In this document: in pieces, positions 33,948 to 42,881 of the stretch
Layout: every line of letters begins with the position of its first letter
Position numbering within the stretch: position 1 is the stretch's first letter
Source: Sphingobacterium daejeonense
GTDB lineage: Bacteria; Bacteroidota; Bacteroidia; Sphingobacteriales; Sphingobacteriaceae
DNA: 64,000 bases
Direction of reading: 5' to 3'
NCBI RefSeq assembly: GCF_901472535.1
Contig: NZ_LR590470.1
Coordinates: 2,728,001 to 2,792,000, forward strand
Translations under genes and position numbers: made by a program
Notes under the pieces: generated by a model
The model's database searches: none
Told to the model about the DNA's origin: nothing
Seen by the model: only the letters and a program-made list of their open reading frames with translations

Positions 33948-34655
33948 TTATACTATATCAAAAAATATAGCAAATTTTGTCAGTTGACATAGATTATTGA
34001 TTTCCAGTTTATTGGTAATGTTTTTCCGGTGATTATTTACAGTGTGGATTGAAATAAACAGGATATTGGAAATTTCTATGCTTGATTTTCCTTCTACAAT
34101 TAATTTGATGATTTCTTTTTCTCTTTTACTCAACAACATAAACCTATTGCAATATAATTGGAAGTAATTTTCTTCATCCAAATTTTTGCTTTTAGCTTGT
34201 TGTTTATTGAGTTCGAATGCGTACCTGAACAAAATTGGTACGGACGCGGGTTGATCTTTAAGTAAGAGTTTGGAGGTGGCGAAATACCACCTATAATTAT
34301 TTGAATTAGGGTTTCTAGATTTTTGGAAGAAAAAATAAACTTTATTCAGATCAAAATTTATCAATGCATTATATAATTTCTTTTCAATTTGGAAATTATC
34401 TTCAGGTGGAAAAAAGAAGTCAAAATATGCTAACCAAATATTCTCTGCATCTTGGTTTACTTGGTTAATGCTATCGCTTCTACATTGATAATAAAAGGCG
34501 TTAGTAGGTTGATTTTCGACGAAAAGATTTCCTACATCAAATTCTCCAATTTCAGTTTTTAGGAATTTTTGCTGCAAAATCTGACTAACCATATTAATCA
34601 GGCTGTTTTGATAGTTACAGTAGTTTTCAGTTTCTATATCATGATAAAGGTTCAT
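33948..34655 (-). CDS. LuxR-type transcriptional regulator adjacent to the eCIS operon
   Basis: About 235 residues. The C-terminal 65 residues form a LuxR/GerE helix-turn-helix (LLSKREKEIIKLIVEGKSS, then SIHTVNNHRKNITNKL). The N-terminal ~160 residues resemble a PAS-like sensory domain seen in Bacteroidota LuxR proteins, without a phospho-acceptor receiver motif that I can see. I prefer ATG 34655 (MNLYHDIE); a TTG start at 34691 is possible. It reads on the same strand as the eCIS and lies 146 bases before it, so it is the natural candidate regulator. No binding site can be assigned from sequence. Confidence 0.85.
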   Translation of the reverse strand: MNLYHDIETENYCNYQNSLINMVSQILQQKFLKTEIGEFDVGNLFVENQPTNAFYYQCRSDSINQVNQDAENIWLAYFDFFFPPEDNFQIEKKLYNALINFDLNKVYFFFQKSRNPNSNNYRWYFATSKLLLKDQPASVPILFRYAFELNKQQAKSKNLDEENYFQLYCNRFMLLSKREKEIIKLIVEGKSSIEISNILFISIHTVNNHRKNITNKLEINNLCQLTKFAIFFDIV

Positions 34656-35136
34656 GGTACTGCTATTTATAGTTAGTGAAAGGACAAACAAATATTGATA
34701 GACCCTATTGATGACGTAACTAATTAAAACTAAAATATTTTAGGGATATCAATTCTTAAAATGCGTAAGTAACCAATATAAATGAGTGAGAGAGGAAAAA
34801 TAATTAGTGTGCTTCTAATAAATTCTGAAGTCTAACATGCAAAGTGATTTTTCACAATGACTTAAAATCATTCAAATATATAAAATTTTCAATTATTAAA
34901 AATATCTGAATAATAAAATCATTTGCAATAAATTTTTATTTAATTAACATAAATACTATCGAATAATAATATAGTAAAACGGAGAAAAATATTTGTTTAT
35001 TTTTATCTTAGAAAGAAATATATTATCGTTAAAATGTTTTATTATATTATTACTTCGGGCAATTTGTCTATTATCCAACTTGTCAAAGAGAGATCAGAAT
35101 TAATCATTATAAATTTCTATAAACCCCTTCATCAAA
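34656..35136. other. AT-rich gene-free stretch between divergent genes
   Basis: About 480 bases separate the regulator (minus strand) from the small membrane protein gene (plus strand). I see no gene, RNA, repeat or terminator in it. It must hold the promoter of the regulator and of the plus-strand gene. Base composition is strongly A/T, so consensus promoter matches would be unreliable here. Confidence 0.6.
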
Positions 35137-35322
35137 ATGGATAAACTTTTCGATGTATGCGTTCAATTATTAGTTGATTTAGCAGCAATCACAAATACCA
35201 CTTACGAAGAAATTAATGTTATTTTATTTGTTTTTATTATGCCGGGAATGCTATTAATTCTAACGATTGCTAATTTTATCCTTGCTGTAATGTTGTTCAA
35301 AAAGAGACGCAGATTTATATAA
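35137..35322 (+). CDS. Small membrane protein, unknown function
   Basis: 61 residues, MDKLFDVCVQLLVDLAAIT onward. The last 35 residues hold one strong hydrophobic helix (VFIMPGMLLILTIANFILAV) followed by a basic tail (KKRRRFI), so the tail should face the cytoplasm. Short proteins starting in this way with a TYEEINV-like stretch appear familiar from other Bacteroidota, but I cannot assign a function. It stands alone, transcribed toward the S9 peptidase, 152 bases away. Confidence 0.5.
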   Translation: MDKLFDVCVQLLVDLAAITNTTYEEINVILFVFIMPGMLLILTIANFILAVMLFKKRRRFI

Positions 35323-35474
35323 CCTTTTTATAAATCCAGGAATTCTTCAAAATATTTTTATCATGTTATGAATCTCTAAAAATCTGCTGCAAAGCATCTT
35401 ACAGTAGTTATATTTTCAATAAGTCATTTTCCTTTTAAAAATCATTAATTTCGTCGTTATCAAATTTCAAATTA

Positions 35475-37646
35475 ATGAAAAAATTACTGTTACTATTATT
35501 ATTAGGCTCTACCTATGCTTATGGCCAAAGGGGCTTTACAATTGAAGAGACAGTTTATGGGCCCGGAAAATTTGCGCCTAAAACTTTAACAGCTCCCAAA
35601 TGGGTAAAAAATTCCAATGCTTTTTCCAGTCTTGATAGTACATTTCAAAACCTTATAGTCCGTGATGTTAAAGATAGCTGGAAAGCAAAAGAGATTTCGA
35701 ATGTAACTGAGCTCAAGGGTGCTCTAAATTCAATCCTTCCGGAAGAAAAGTTTTCATTAAAATCCTTTCCCACAGGATATACCTGGCTTAATAATAACTC
35801 TATACAGTTTAATTTGGATGGGGAAAGAAATTCTTATGGAATTGTGTATGACCTTTCTACTAAAAAGGCAAAGGTAACTTCTACACTTCCGAAAGATCGG
35901 GATGGACAAGAATATACTGCAAATAACAACCATACTGCAATCTTAAAAGGCAATAATATTGAAATTATTAAGTCTGATGGTACCAAGATCGTAGTAACAA
36001 AAGATACTGTTGATGGCATTGTTAATGGTGGTCCCGCTGTACACCGAAACGAATTTGGCATCAATAAAGGGATGTGGTGGTCGCCTGATGACAAAAAACT
36101 TCTTTACTATCGCAAAGATGAGAGTATGGTGAGTAAATACCCCCTTCCGCAATGGGATACGCGAGTTGCTACTATCAAAGACATCCGCTACCCTATGGCA
36201 GGAATGAAAAGTGAAGAAGTAACCCTTCATATTTTTGACACCGAAACACAAAAATCTATTCAAATTCAAAGTGGTGAACCTAAAGAACAATATTTAACAA
36301 TAGTGACCTGGGATCCAACCGGAAAATTTGTGTATGTTGGAGTTTTAAATCGTGGTCAAAACCACTTGAAATTAAATAAATATGATGCTCAGACTGGTGA
36401 ATTTGTAAGTACACTTTTTGAAGAAACTTCAGATTCATGGGTAGAACCTCAAGAAGCTTTAGTCTTTCTTCCCAATAATCCTAATCAATTTATCTATCAA
36501 ACTGATAAAGATGGCTTTAACCAACTTTATTTGTATGATACTCAAGGTAAATTGATTAAAAACTTAGGTTTCAATGGTGTCATCGTCACAAATTTTCAAG
36601 GATTTGATGACAAAGGTTCTAAAGCATACTACATTGGAGCTACAAATAATGGGATGGAGAGACATTTGTTTGAAGTTGATCTGAAGTCTGGAAAAACTAT
36701 TCAATTAACAAAAGCCAACGGCACCCATAATGCTTCAGTAAACGGATCTGGTGAATATATTCTTGATATCTATAGTAACTTGAATACTGCAAATATCGTT
36801 CAGGTGATTAACAAGAAAAACAATAAAACAGAAAACCTAATAACTGCAGCAAACCCATTTACAGGTAAAGTTGATCTTCCTAAAATCGAGTTTAAAGAAT
36901 TCACATCTGCTGATGGCAAAACTCCTCTAAATGCAAGAATAACCTACCCTACTAACTTTGATCCTAACAAGAAATACCCAGTTATGGTTTATCTCTATGG
37001 GGGCTCGCATGCGCAACTTGTTACTGATAGATGGTTAGGTGGTGTCGGCTATTTTGATATGTACATGGCTCAGAATGGTTACATCGTATTTACAATGGAC
37101 AATAGAGGCTCCGATGCCAGAGGACGTGATTTCACACGGGTTACCCATAGAAACCTCGGTGAAGCCGAAATGGCAGACCAAATGGTAGGGATTGATTATT
37201 TGAAATCACTGCCTTATGTAGATGTCGAAAACATGGGGATATTCGGATGGAGCTTTGGTGGTTTTATGACCAGTTCCTTAATGACGAAACATAATGATAT
37301 TTTTAAAGCTGCAGTTGCCGGTGGTCCTGTAATGGATTGGAAATATTATGAGGTAATGTATGGCGAACGCTATATGGATACCCCTGAAGAAAATCCTGAA
37401 GGATATGAAAAAACTTCAATGCTGGATAAGGCTGATAAATTAAAAGGTAATCTCCTAATTATTCATGGTGCACAAGACCCTGTTGTTGTTCAACAACATA
37501 GCATGGACTTTGTCCAAAAGGCTATCGAAGCTGGGAAACAAGTTGACTATTTCTTGTATCCTACTCATGAGCATAATGTCATCGGAAAAGACCGTATTCA
37601 TATGTATGAGAAAATAGCGAAATACTTTGATTTGTATTTGAAGTAG
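35475..37646 (+). CDS. S9 family peptidase, dipeptidyl-peptidase IV type
   Basis: Intact 723-residue secreted serine peptidase. A signal peptide (MKKLLLLLLLGSTYAYGQ) leads to the periplasm. Residues about 60-460 form the DPP IV-type beta-propeller, and about 480-723 the alpha/beta hydrolase. The catalytic Ser lies in GWSFGGF (about S593), Asp in GAQDPVV (about D668) and His in THEHNV (about H700). The family removes dipeptides after proline or alanine from peptide N-termini. It is a single-gene unit ended by a good terminator. Whether it feeds the neighbouring TonB-dependent receptor is unknown. Confidence 0.93.
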   Translation: MKKLLLLLLLGSTYAYGQRGFTIEETVYGPGKFAPKTLTAPKWVKNSNAFSSLDSTFQNLIVRDVKDSWKAKEISNVTELKGALNSILPEEKFSLKSFPTGYTWLNNNSIQFNLDGERNSYGIVYDLSTKKAKVTSTLPKDRDGQEYTANNNHTAILKGNNIEIIKSDGTKIVVTKDTVDGIVNGGPAVHRNEFGINKGMWWSPDDKKLLYYRKDESMVSKYPLPQWDTRVATIKDIRYPMAGMKSEEVTLHIFDTETQKSIQIQSGEPKEQYLTIVTWDPTGKFVYVGVLNRGQNHLKLNKYDAQTGEFVSTLFEETSDSWVEPQEALVFLPNNPNQFIYQTDKDGFNQLYLYDTQGKLIKNLGFNGVIVTNFQGFDDKGSKAYYIGATNNGMERHLFEVDLKSGKTIQLTKANGTHNASVNGSGEYILDIYSNLNTANIVQVINKKNNKTENLITAANPFTGKVDLPKIEFKEFTSADGKTPLNARITYPTNFDPNKKYPVMVYLYGGSHAQLVTDRWLGGVGYFDMYMAQNGYIVFTMDNRGSDARGRDFTRVTHRNLGEAEMADQMVGIDYLKSLPYVDVENMGIFGWSFGGFMTSSLMTKHNDIFKAAVAGGPVMDWKYYEVMYGERYMDTPEENPEGYEKTSMLDKADKLKGNLLIIHGAQDPVVVQQHSMDFVQKAIEAGKQVDYFLYPTHEHNVIGKDRIHMYEKIAKYFDLYLK

Positions 37647-37672
37647 GAGAATTGGAAATCAATGATAAAATA

Positions 37673-37703
37673 TCCCTTAGATAAATTATCTAGGGGATTT
37701 TTT
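37673..37703 (+). terminator. Rho-independent terminator after the S9 peptidase
   Basis: An 11-base inverted repeat (TCCCTTAGATA with its partner, one G-U pair) with a 3-base loop is followed by six T. It lies 26 bases after the peptidase stop on the same strand. Confidence 0.85.
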
Positions 37704-37814
37704 ATTTGACAATATTCATCGATTAAAAAGTACATTTGAAAAAAGAATGGTATAATTATCAACAAAATCAAGGAAAGAATTAATCTTTTATATTTTTGGA
37801 GAAAACTTAGACCA

Positions 37815-40259
37815 TTGAAAAAGTATTATTTATTACTCTGTTTATTATTAACGATTCAATCAGTTATTGCTCAGAAGGCTAATTTAACAGGTACTGTTAA
37901 GGATTCTCTTACAAATTCCTTGATTTCTTATGCCAGTATAGGAATTCTGGATAATTCGAATAATGTTGTTGACGGCATGATTACGGATGATTCTGGAAAA
38001 TTTTCATTTCATAATCTGGGATCAGGTAAATACTTTTTGAGCATCAAATTTATAGGTTACAACCAGAAGTTGGTGCCTATAGAGATCCAAAATCAGAAAT
38101 CTTTGGACTTAGGTACAATTTTGATAAGTCCATCCAAAAATGTGCTTGAGCAAGTAACAGTGACAGGTAATATTGCTTCTCAGCAACATAGCAGTGATAG
38201 GCAAACATATCAGGCGAGTCAATATAAAAATGCTGTTGGGGGTACTGCGTTAGACGTTGTCAAGAATCTTCCTTCAGCATCGGTTGATGCAAGCGGTAAT
38301 ATCAGTATGCGAGGGAATACGGGGATTATTGTTTTGATTAATGGGAAACCATCTTTTTTGGATCCTTCGACTATTTTAAGTCAGATTGCTGCCAATGATG
38401 TTACGGAGGTTGAATATATTACAAGTCCTACAGCACAATTTGATCCTGATGGCAAAGGTGGAATAATTAATTTGAAGACCAGGAAGTCATCGACCAATGG
38501 TTTTGCCTGGACCTTAAATTTACAAGGTGGTCTACCAAGTATTGATGATTACGATAATTTGGAAAGTCAAAAAAGGTTTGGTGGTGATATAGCTTTCCAA
38601 TATAAAAAGGATAAGCTAGAACTTAACGGCTCTGCAAATTATCTTAGAAACGACAATGCCGGTTTTCGAGATGGTGATGTTAATACAATAATTGGTGATA
38701 GACAAACATTTTTCCCATCTAAGGGCGAACGGAGTTTTGATAAATATAATTTTGGCGCACGTCTGAATGCAGGTTATGAATTCACAGATAAGCATTCTGT
38801 AAATTTAGGGTTATTGGCTTCAAGGAAATTTCAGGATCGGATAGCTGATATTTATTACAACAACAGAACTATTAAACGATCAACTGGAGAAGAAATATCT
38901 AGAACGAATTATTTTAACCCTAATCTTCAAAACAAGCAAGGAGAATTCTATTTATTGGACTTTTCTTATTTATATAAAATAAATAAATCCCACTCTCTTC
39001 AATTAGGTGCTATCTATGAATTTGCTAATATTTATGGATCAACAAGAAATGCCAATATTGAGAATCAAAATGATACTATTCAATTTACTCATAATACTTA
39101 TACGAATCCCTTACATGGATTAAGATTATCGATTCAACATCAATGGAAATTAGCTAACGCGGATATTCTTACTGGCTATCAATTGAGAAATGACAGACAG
39201 AAGGGTAATTTTGAGTATTATTCGACGGAAAATGGAAATGGGAAATTGGAGTTAGTTCCTGAATTTACGGGCAAACTAAATGCTACGAACCGTGTTCATG
39301 CATTATTCACGCAATATGACAGAAAATTTGAAAGGACTCAATTATCCTTAGGACTGAGGTATGAGTATTATGAGCGAGATGTTTTGTTATTGAATACCAA
39401 CCAAGAGTTTCCTTATTCCATTCATCAACTATATCCGACTTTTAATTTGATGCATGATTTAGGTTCTGGTTATTCATGGAAGGTTGCCGCCTCAAGAAGG
39501 GTTCAAAGGAACAACAATTTTGAACTTAATCCAATTCCAGAACGGGAGCACTCAGAAACACTGGAGCAAGGAGATCCTGAATTATTACCTGAGTTTATCA
39601 CTAATGTGGAAACGGGTTTTGTAAAGAAATTAAAAGCAGGCAGTGTATTCATGAATGCTTATTATCAACACAGCAAAAATCCAATTCAAAGGGTTAACTC
39701 CGTATATGCTGATACCATACTACATCGGGTTTTTACGAATGCAGATTATTCATCTAGAATAGGTGTTGAATTAGGTGGAGAAGGCAAGCCATTATCATGG
39801 CTTAAAGTAAATGGAGGTGTTAATTTGTATAATTTTAAGATTTCTGGCCAGGTGTTGGACTATTTGGAAACAAGAAATAATCAGGATCTAGTTTATTCAC
39901 TTAATGCAGGCATTCAAGCAGACTTATCAAAAAATTGGAGCACTGGATTACAAGTAAATTATCTTTCGGAAAGACCTACGGTCCAAGGTTATGATTCTAG
40001 ATTTTTAACTCCTCACTTTAACTTGAGCAAAGGTTTTATGAATGGTGCCATAACGGCGCAACTACAATGGCAGTTTATTGAGCTTGGAAATTGGGGCGTG
40101 AATGAGCAAAGGATTACTACCTCTGCAGAAGATTTCTACACTACAACGAACTATATTTATGAGAAGAACGTCTTCTTAATAAATTTGAATTTTAATCTCC
40201 ATAAACTGAATCAAATTTTAAAATTACCTAAGAGTGAGTTTGGTGAGAAAGAATTTTAA
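37815..40259 (+). CDS. TonB-dependent receptor with carboxypeptidase-like N-terminal domain
   Basis: 814 residues, intact. The start appears to be TTG 37815, since it gives a good signal peptide (KKYYLLLCLLLTIQSVIAQ) and no ATG lies nearby. A regulatory-like domain at about residues 22-105 (GTVKDSLTNSLISYASI) is followed by a plug-like domain (NLPSASVDASGNISMRGN, VLINGKP) and a beta-barrel of the outer membrane beta-barrel family 3. It lacks SusC signatures and a SusD partner, so it is not a Sus-type glycan porter. The stop overlaps the convergent AraC gene by 4 bases. Substrate unknown. Confidence 0.88.
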   Translation: MKKYYLLLCLLLTIQSVIAQKANLTGTVKDSLTNSLISYASIGILDNSNNVVDGMITDDSGKFSFHNLGSGKYFLSIKFIGYNQKLVPIEIQNQKSLDLGTILISPSKNVLEQVTVTGNIASQQHSSDRQTYQASQYKNAVGGTALDVVKNLPSASVDASGNISMRGNTGIIVLINGKPSFLDPSTILSQIAANDVTEVEYITSPTAQFDPDGKGGIINLKTRKSSTNGFAWTLNLQGGLPSIDDYDNLESQKRFGGDIAFQYKKDKLELNGSANYLRNDNAGFRDGDVNTIIGDRQTFFPSKGERSFDKYNFGARLNAGYEFTDKHSVNLGLLASRKFQDRIADIYYNNRTIKRSTGEEISRTNYFNPNLQNKQGEFYLLDFSYLYKINKSHSLQLGAIYEFANIYGSTRNANIENQNDTIQFTHNTYTNPLHGLRLSIQHQWKLANADILTGYQLRNDRQKGNFEYYSTENGNGKLELVPEFTGKLNATNRVHALFTQYDRKFERTQLSLGLRYEYYERDVLLLNTNQEFPYSIHQLYPTFNLMHDLGSGYSWKVAASRRVQRNNNFELNPIPEREHSETLEQGDPELLPEFITNVETGFVKKLKAGSVFMNAYYQHSKNPIQRVNSVYADTILHRVFTNADYSSRIGVELGGEGKPLSWLKVNGGVNLYNFKISGQVLDYLETRNNQDLVYSLNAGIQADLSKNWSTGLQVNYLSERPTVQGYDSRFLTPHFNLSKGFMNGAITAQLQWQFIELGNWGVNEQRITTSAEDFYTTTNYIYEKNVFLINLNFNLHKLNQILKLPKSEFGEKEF

Positions 40260-41074
40260 TGCTGATTTTTTTTAAATTCTGATGGTGTCACTCCTGAATA
40301 TCTTTTAAAATATTTAGAAAAATTCGATTTATCAGAAAAGCCAAGTTGGAATGCTATTTCAGAGATTGAATTTGAAGTATAAAATAGCAATCTCTTTGCT
40401 TCTTTTATGATATATCCAGCCAAAACTTCCGAAGCGGTTAAGTTTGTATTCTTCCTACAAGAAGCATTTAAATTCTGGGGGCTTGTATTCAATAGTGATG
40501 CATAATAAGCCACGTGATTCAACACCCGCGGGTTTTCATTCAATAATTCACAGAAATTTGCATAAAGATTATTCTGTGAGGTTTTCGATTTTTTTAAAAG
40601 ATCTGTTGATTCTAATGCTTTTGCGAGGAGAGCCTTCAATAATCCTTCTTGGGATGTTTTGTTTTTTTCGAATTCAAGAATGCTGAGTATGCTTTCAAAG
40701 AAAATGGAATCTTTTAAATAAATAGTATCGAATTCTATCAATTCATCAAGAAGTTTTGCTAGTTCAAAGTCTAAACTTTGGTCAACAAACAACTTCTTCA
40801 GTAAAACAACATAGCCTTTTACTGGATTTTCTAATTCCCAATGGTGTACATTATCCTTTCTAATTATTAATAAGCATGGAGTTTTGACAACACTTTCCCT
40901 CCCATCAACATAATGTTTTCCGTTTGTGGAAGATAAAAATACAACCTCCAAATATCCATTATGTTTATGTGGTTTTGTGACTATCTTATTTTGATCAAAT
41001 GCAGCAACTTTTAGGAGACGCTGAGTTTCTAATTTATTTTTTACTTCAATTATTTTTGAGTTTTTTGAATTCAT
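40256..41074 (-). CDS. AraC family transcriptional regulator
   Basis: 272 residues, intact. The N-terminal half is a cupin-like sensory domain (VTKPHKHNGYLEVVFL, typical His-rich start). The C-terminal ~95 residues form the AraC double helix-turn-helix (NSISEIAFQLGFSDKSNFSKYF, given in part: IAFQLGFSDKSNF, then FKRYSGVTPSEFK). It is convergent with the TonB-dependent receptor, overlapping it by 4 bases, and divergent from the unknown secreted protein at 41183. Its targets cannot be seen. Confidence 0.9.
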   Translation of the reverse strand: MNSKNSKIIEVKNKLETQRLLKVAAFDQNKIVTKPHKHNGYLEVVFLSSTNGKHYVDGRESVVKTPCLLIIRKDNVHHWELENPVKGYVVLLKKLFVDQSLDFELAKLLDELIEFDTIYLKDSIFFESILSILEFEKNKTSQEGLLKALLAKALESTDLLKKSKTSQNNLYANFCELLNENPRVLNHVAYYASLLNTSPQNLNASCRKNTNLTASEVLAGYIIKEAKRLLFYTSNSISEIAFQLGFSDKSNFSKYFKRYSGVTPSEFKKNQH

Positions 41075-41182
41075 CAGCCATTTTATTTTACAATTTTCCT
41101 ATGCAAATTTATTTATTTTGATGTAGATAAAATCTTCAATAACATACTAACTTAGAGCAACAAACCAATTAATAAATTATCC

Positions 41183-42184
41183 ATGAAAATCGTTAAGACT
41201 CTCATTTTCCTCACCCTATTTATAGTAGGTAATTCATACTTCAATCAAGTTTTTTCGCAGGAAATAAATTCAACAGAGGAGAATGAAGAAATAATATTCT
41301 ACCCTTATTGGGAGAAAGATGATCATTTTGTCTATGAGGTAACCAGGGTCAAAAGTAAAAGCTCTAAAAATAATCCCCCCAAGATTGATTCTAGTGTTTA
41401 TACAGTTGATTTAACTGTTCTTGATACCTTAAACGAAGAATATTTATTAAAATGGAATATTGATTATCAATATTTAAGTAATGAAATTCCTTCTGAAATA
41501 AGGGCAGAGATCAAGGAATTATTAGATTTAGAAATAATATATAAGGCTGATATATTGGGAAATTTTATTGGTATTGAGAATTGGGAAGTTCTTTCAGGTC
41601 AGATGAAAAATTACATGATAAAACTAACGAAGCTTATAGCGGAAAAATCTGGACAGTCTGATGATATTTTAGAGAGTATGGAAAAGTTCTTTTCGACAAT
41701 TACATCAAAGGAATCATTGGAGTATTTTATATTCAAAGAAATTCCAACTTTTCATTCTTTATATGATATCAGTTTACCCATTTCTGAACCTTTAGTATAT
41801 GAAAATGAGGGTCCCACTCCTTTTTCTAAGAATTTACAGAAGTTTAACACGAAAATCTCTTTGCTAAATATTGACGAAGAAAATGGGTTATGCATTCTTA
41901 AGGAAGAAACAGAGATGGAACAAGAAAGCATGAAAACAATAATGAATGATTTCGTTAAAGAAAATTTCAACAGTTTTTCAGATGAAAAAGAATTTGATGA
42001 AGCTTTAAAATTGATCAAATTAAATATCAGTAAAAGTAAAACTCAATCTATAAATTATAACGATGGGATAATTCATAATTTAATTTATGAAACGAGTACT
42101 TCCATAGATTTACCTGAAAATAATCAAGTAGAGAATGAAACTATTAAAATAAGACTGATACCTACTTCACAAGATAAACATTGA
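41183..42184 (+). CDS. Unknown exported protein
   Basis: 333 residues, intact, with a signal peptide (MKIVKTLIFLTLFIVGNSYF to FSQ). No domain recognised. The protein is acidic, Glu/Asp/Lys-rich, and has alternating strands such as DHFVYEVTRVKSKS and YTVDLTVLDTLNEEYLLKW. It probably folds as a periplasmic or outer-membrane-associated beta protein. It sits between two minus-strand genes, 108 bases from the AraC start, so the AraC product could regulate it. Confidence 0.75.
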   Translation: MKIVKTLIFLTLFIVGNSYFNQVFSQEINSTEENEEIIFYPYWEKDDHFVYEVTRVKSKSSKNNPPKIDSSVYTVDLTVLDTLNEEYLLKWNIDYQYLSNEIPSEIRAEIKELLDLEIIYKADILGNFIGIENWEVLSGQMKNYMIKLTKLIAEKSGQSDDILESMEKFFSTITSKESLEYFIFKEIPTFHSLYDISLPISEPLVYENEGPTPFSKNLQKFNTKISLLNIDEENGLCILKEETEMEQESMKTIMNDFVKENFNSFSDEKEFDEALKLIKLNISKSKTQSINYNDGIIHNLIYETSTSIDLPENNQVENETIKIRLIPTSQDKH

Positions 42185-42207
42185 TAATTCATTGAAATAG
42201 AGATTCA

Positions 42208-42879
42208 TTATTCTTGAATGATCTTTACTATTTCATCGAAGCCTCTATTTTTGGCATGTTGAAGTGGTGTTACGCCATCTTTATCGGGTATATCCATTTT
42301 AGAGCCTGCATCTTTCAAAATCTGTACAATTTCTTGATATTTTTTACTGCCGTCTCCAAGAACTATGGCTTCCATTAATGCTGTCCAACCTAATCTATTG
42401 ACGTGATCAATTGGGTAACCTTTGGTATTTGCTAATAATCTAACAGTTTCAACATGGCCACGCTCACAAGCCGGTATTAATGCTGATCCATTGTAACGAT
42501 TGAACACATCAAATCTAGCACCGTTTTCTAAGAACAGCTTTAACATTTCTGTCTGACCAGTTGCCCCCGCGTAAAGGAATGGGCTATCAAGGTTATCAGC
42601 TTGTTGGTTAACATTTGCTTTGAACTGAACCAACAACTTGGCCATTTCCAAATCCTTGTTAATAGTCGCTATAAGAAGTAAATTTCTGCCATTTGCATCC
42701 GTGGTATTTACATTTTCTCCTGATGTCAGCTTAGCTTTTACATCATTTAATTTCTTATTTTCAACTAATGATATCATACTTTCTTGATTAGGGTTTTCCA
42801 TTTCATTTTGTTCAACGGTGGTTGAATGACATGCTGTGGTACTAGCGAATAATGCAAATACTAAGATTAATTCTTTCAT
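42208..42879 (-). CDS. Ankyrin-repeat lipoprotein
   Basis: 223 residues. A lipoprotein signal (LFASTTACHS) is followed by about five ankyrin repeats (NTTDANGRNLLLIATINKD, DSPFLYAGATGQTEMLKLFLENGA given in part as SPFLYAGATGQTEM, LGWTALMEAI, DGVTPLQHAKNRG). So it is a periplasmic scaffold that binds another protein. It starts 2 bases after the amidohydrolase stop and should be co-transcribed with it. Ankyrin lipoproteins often sit beside an exported enzyme; the partner may be that amidohydrolase. Confidence 0.9.
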   Translation of the reverse strand: MKELILVFALFASTTACHSTTVEQNEMENPNQESMISLVENKKLNDVKAKLTSGENVNTTDANGRNLLLIATINKDLEMAKLLVQFKANVNQQADNLDSPFLYAGATGQTEMLKLFLENGARFDVFNRYNGSALIPACERGHVETVRLLANTKGYPIDHVNRLGWTALMEAIVLGDGSKKYQEIVQILKDAGSKMDIPDKDGVTPLQHAKNRGFDEIVKIIQE

Positions 42880-42881
42880 AA

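Noticed and set aside
35834..36290. Minus-strand open frames inside the S9 peptidase gene
   Set aside because: They mirror a well-supported intact gene with full catalytic motifs and carry no features of their own.
37791..37798. TATTTTTG as a promoter -7 element of the TonB-dependent receptor
   Set aside because: It matches TAnnTTTG but lies only 17 bases before the start, and T-rich leaders give such matches by chance.
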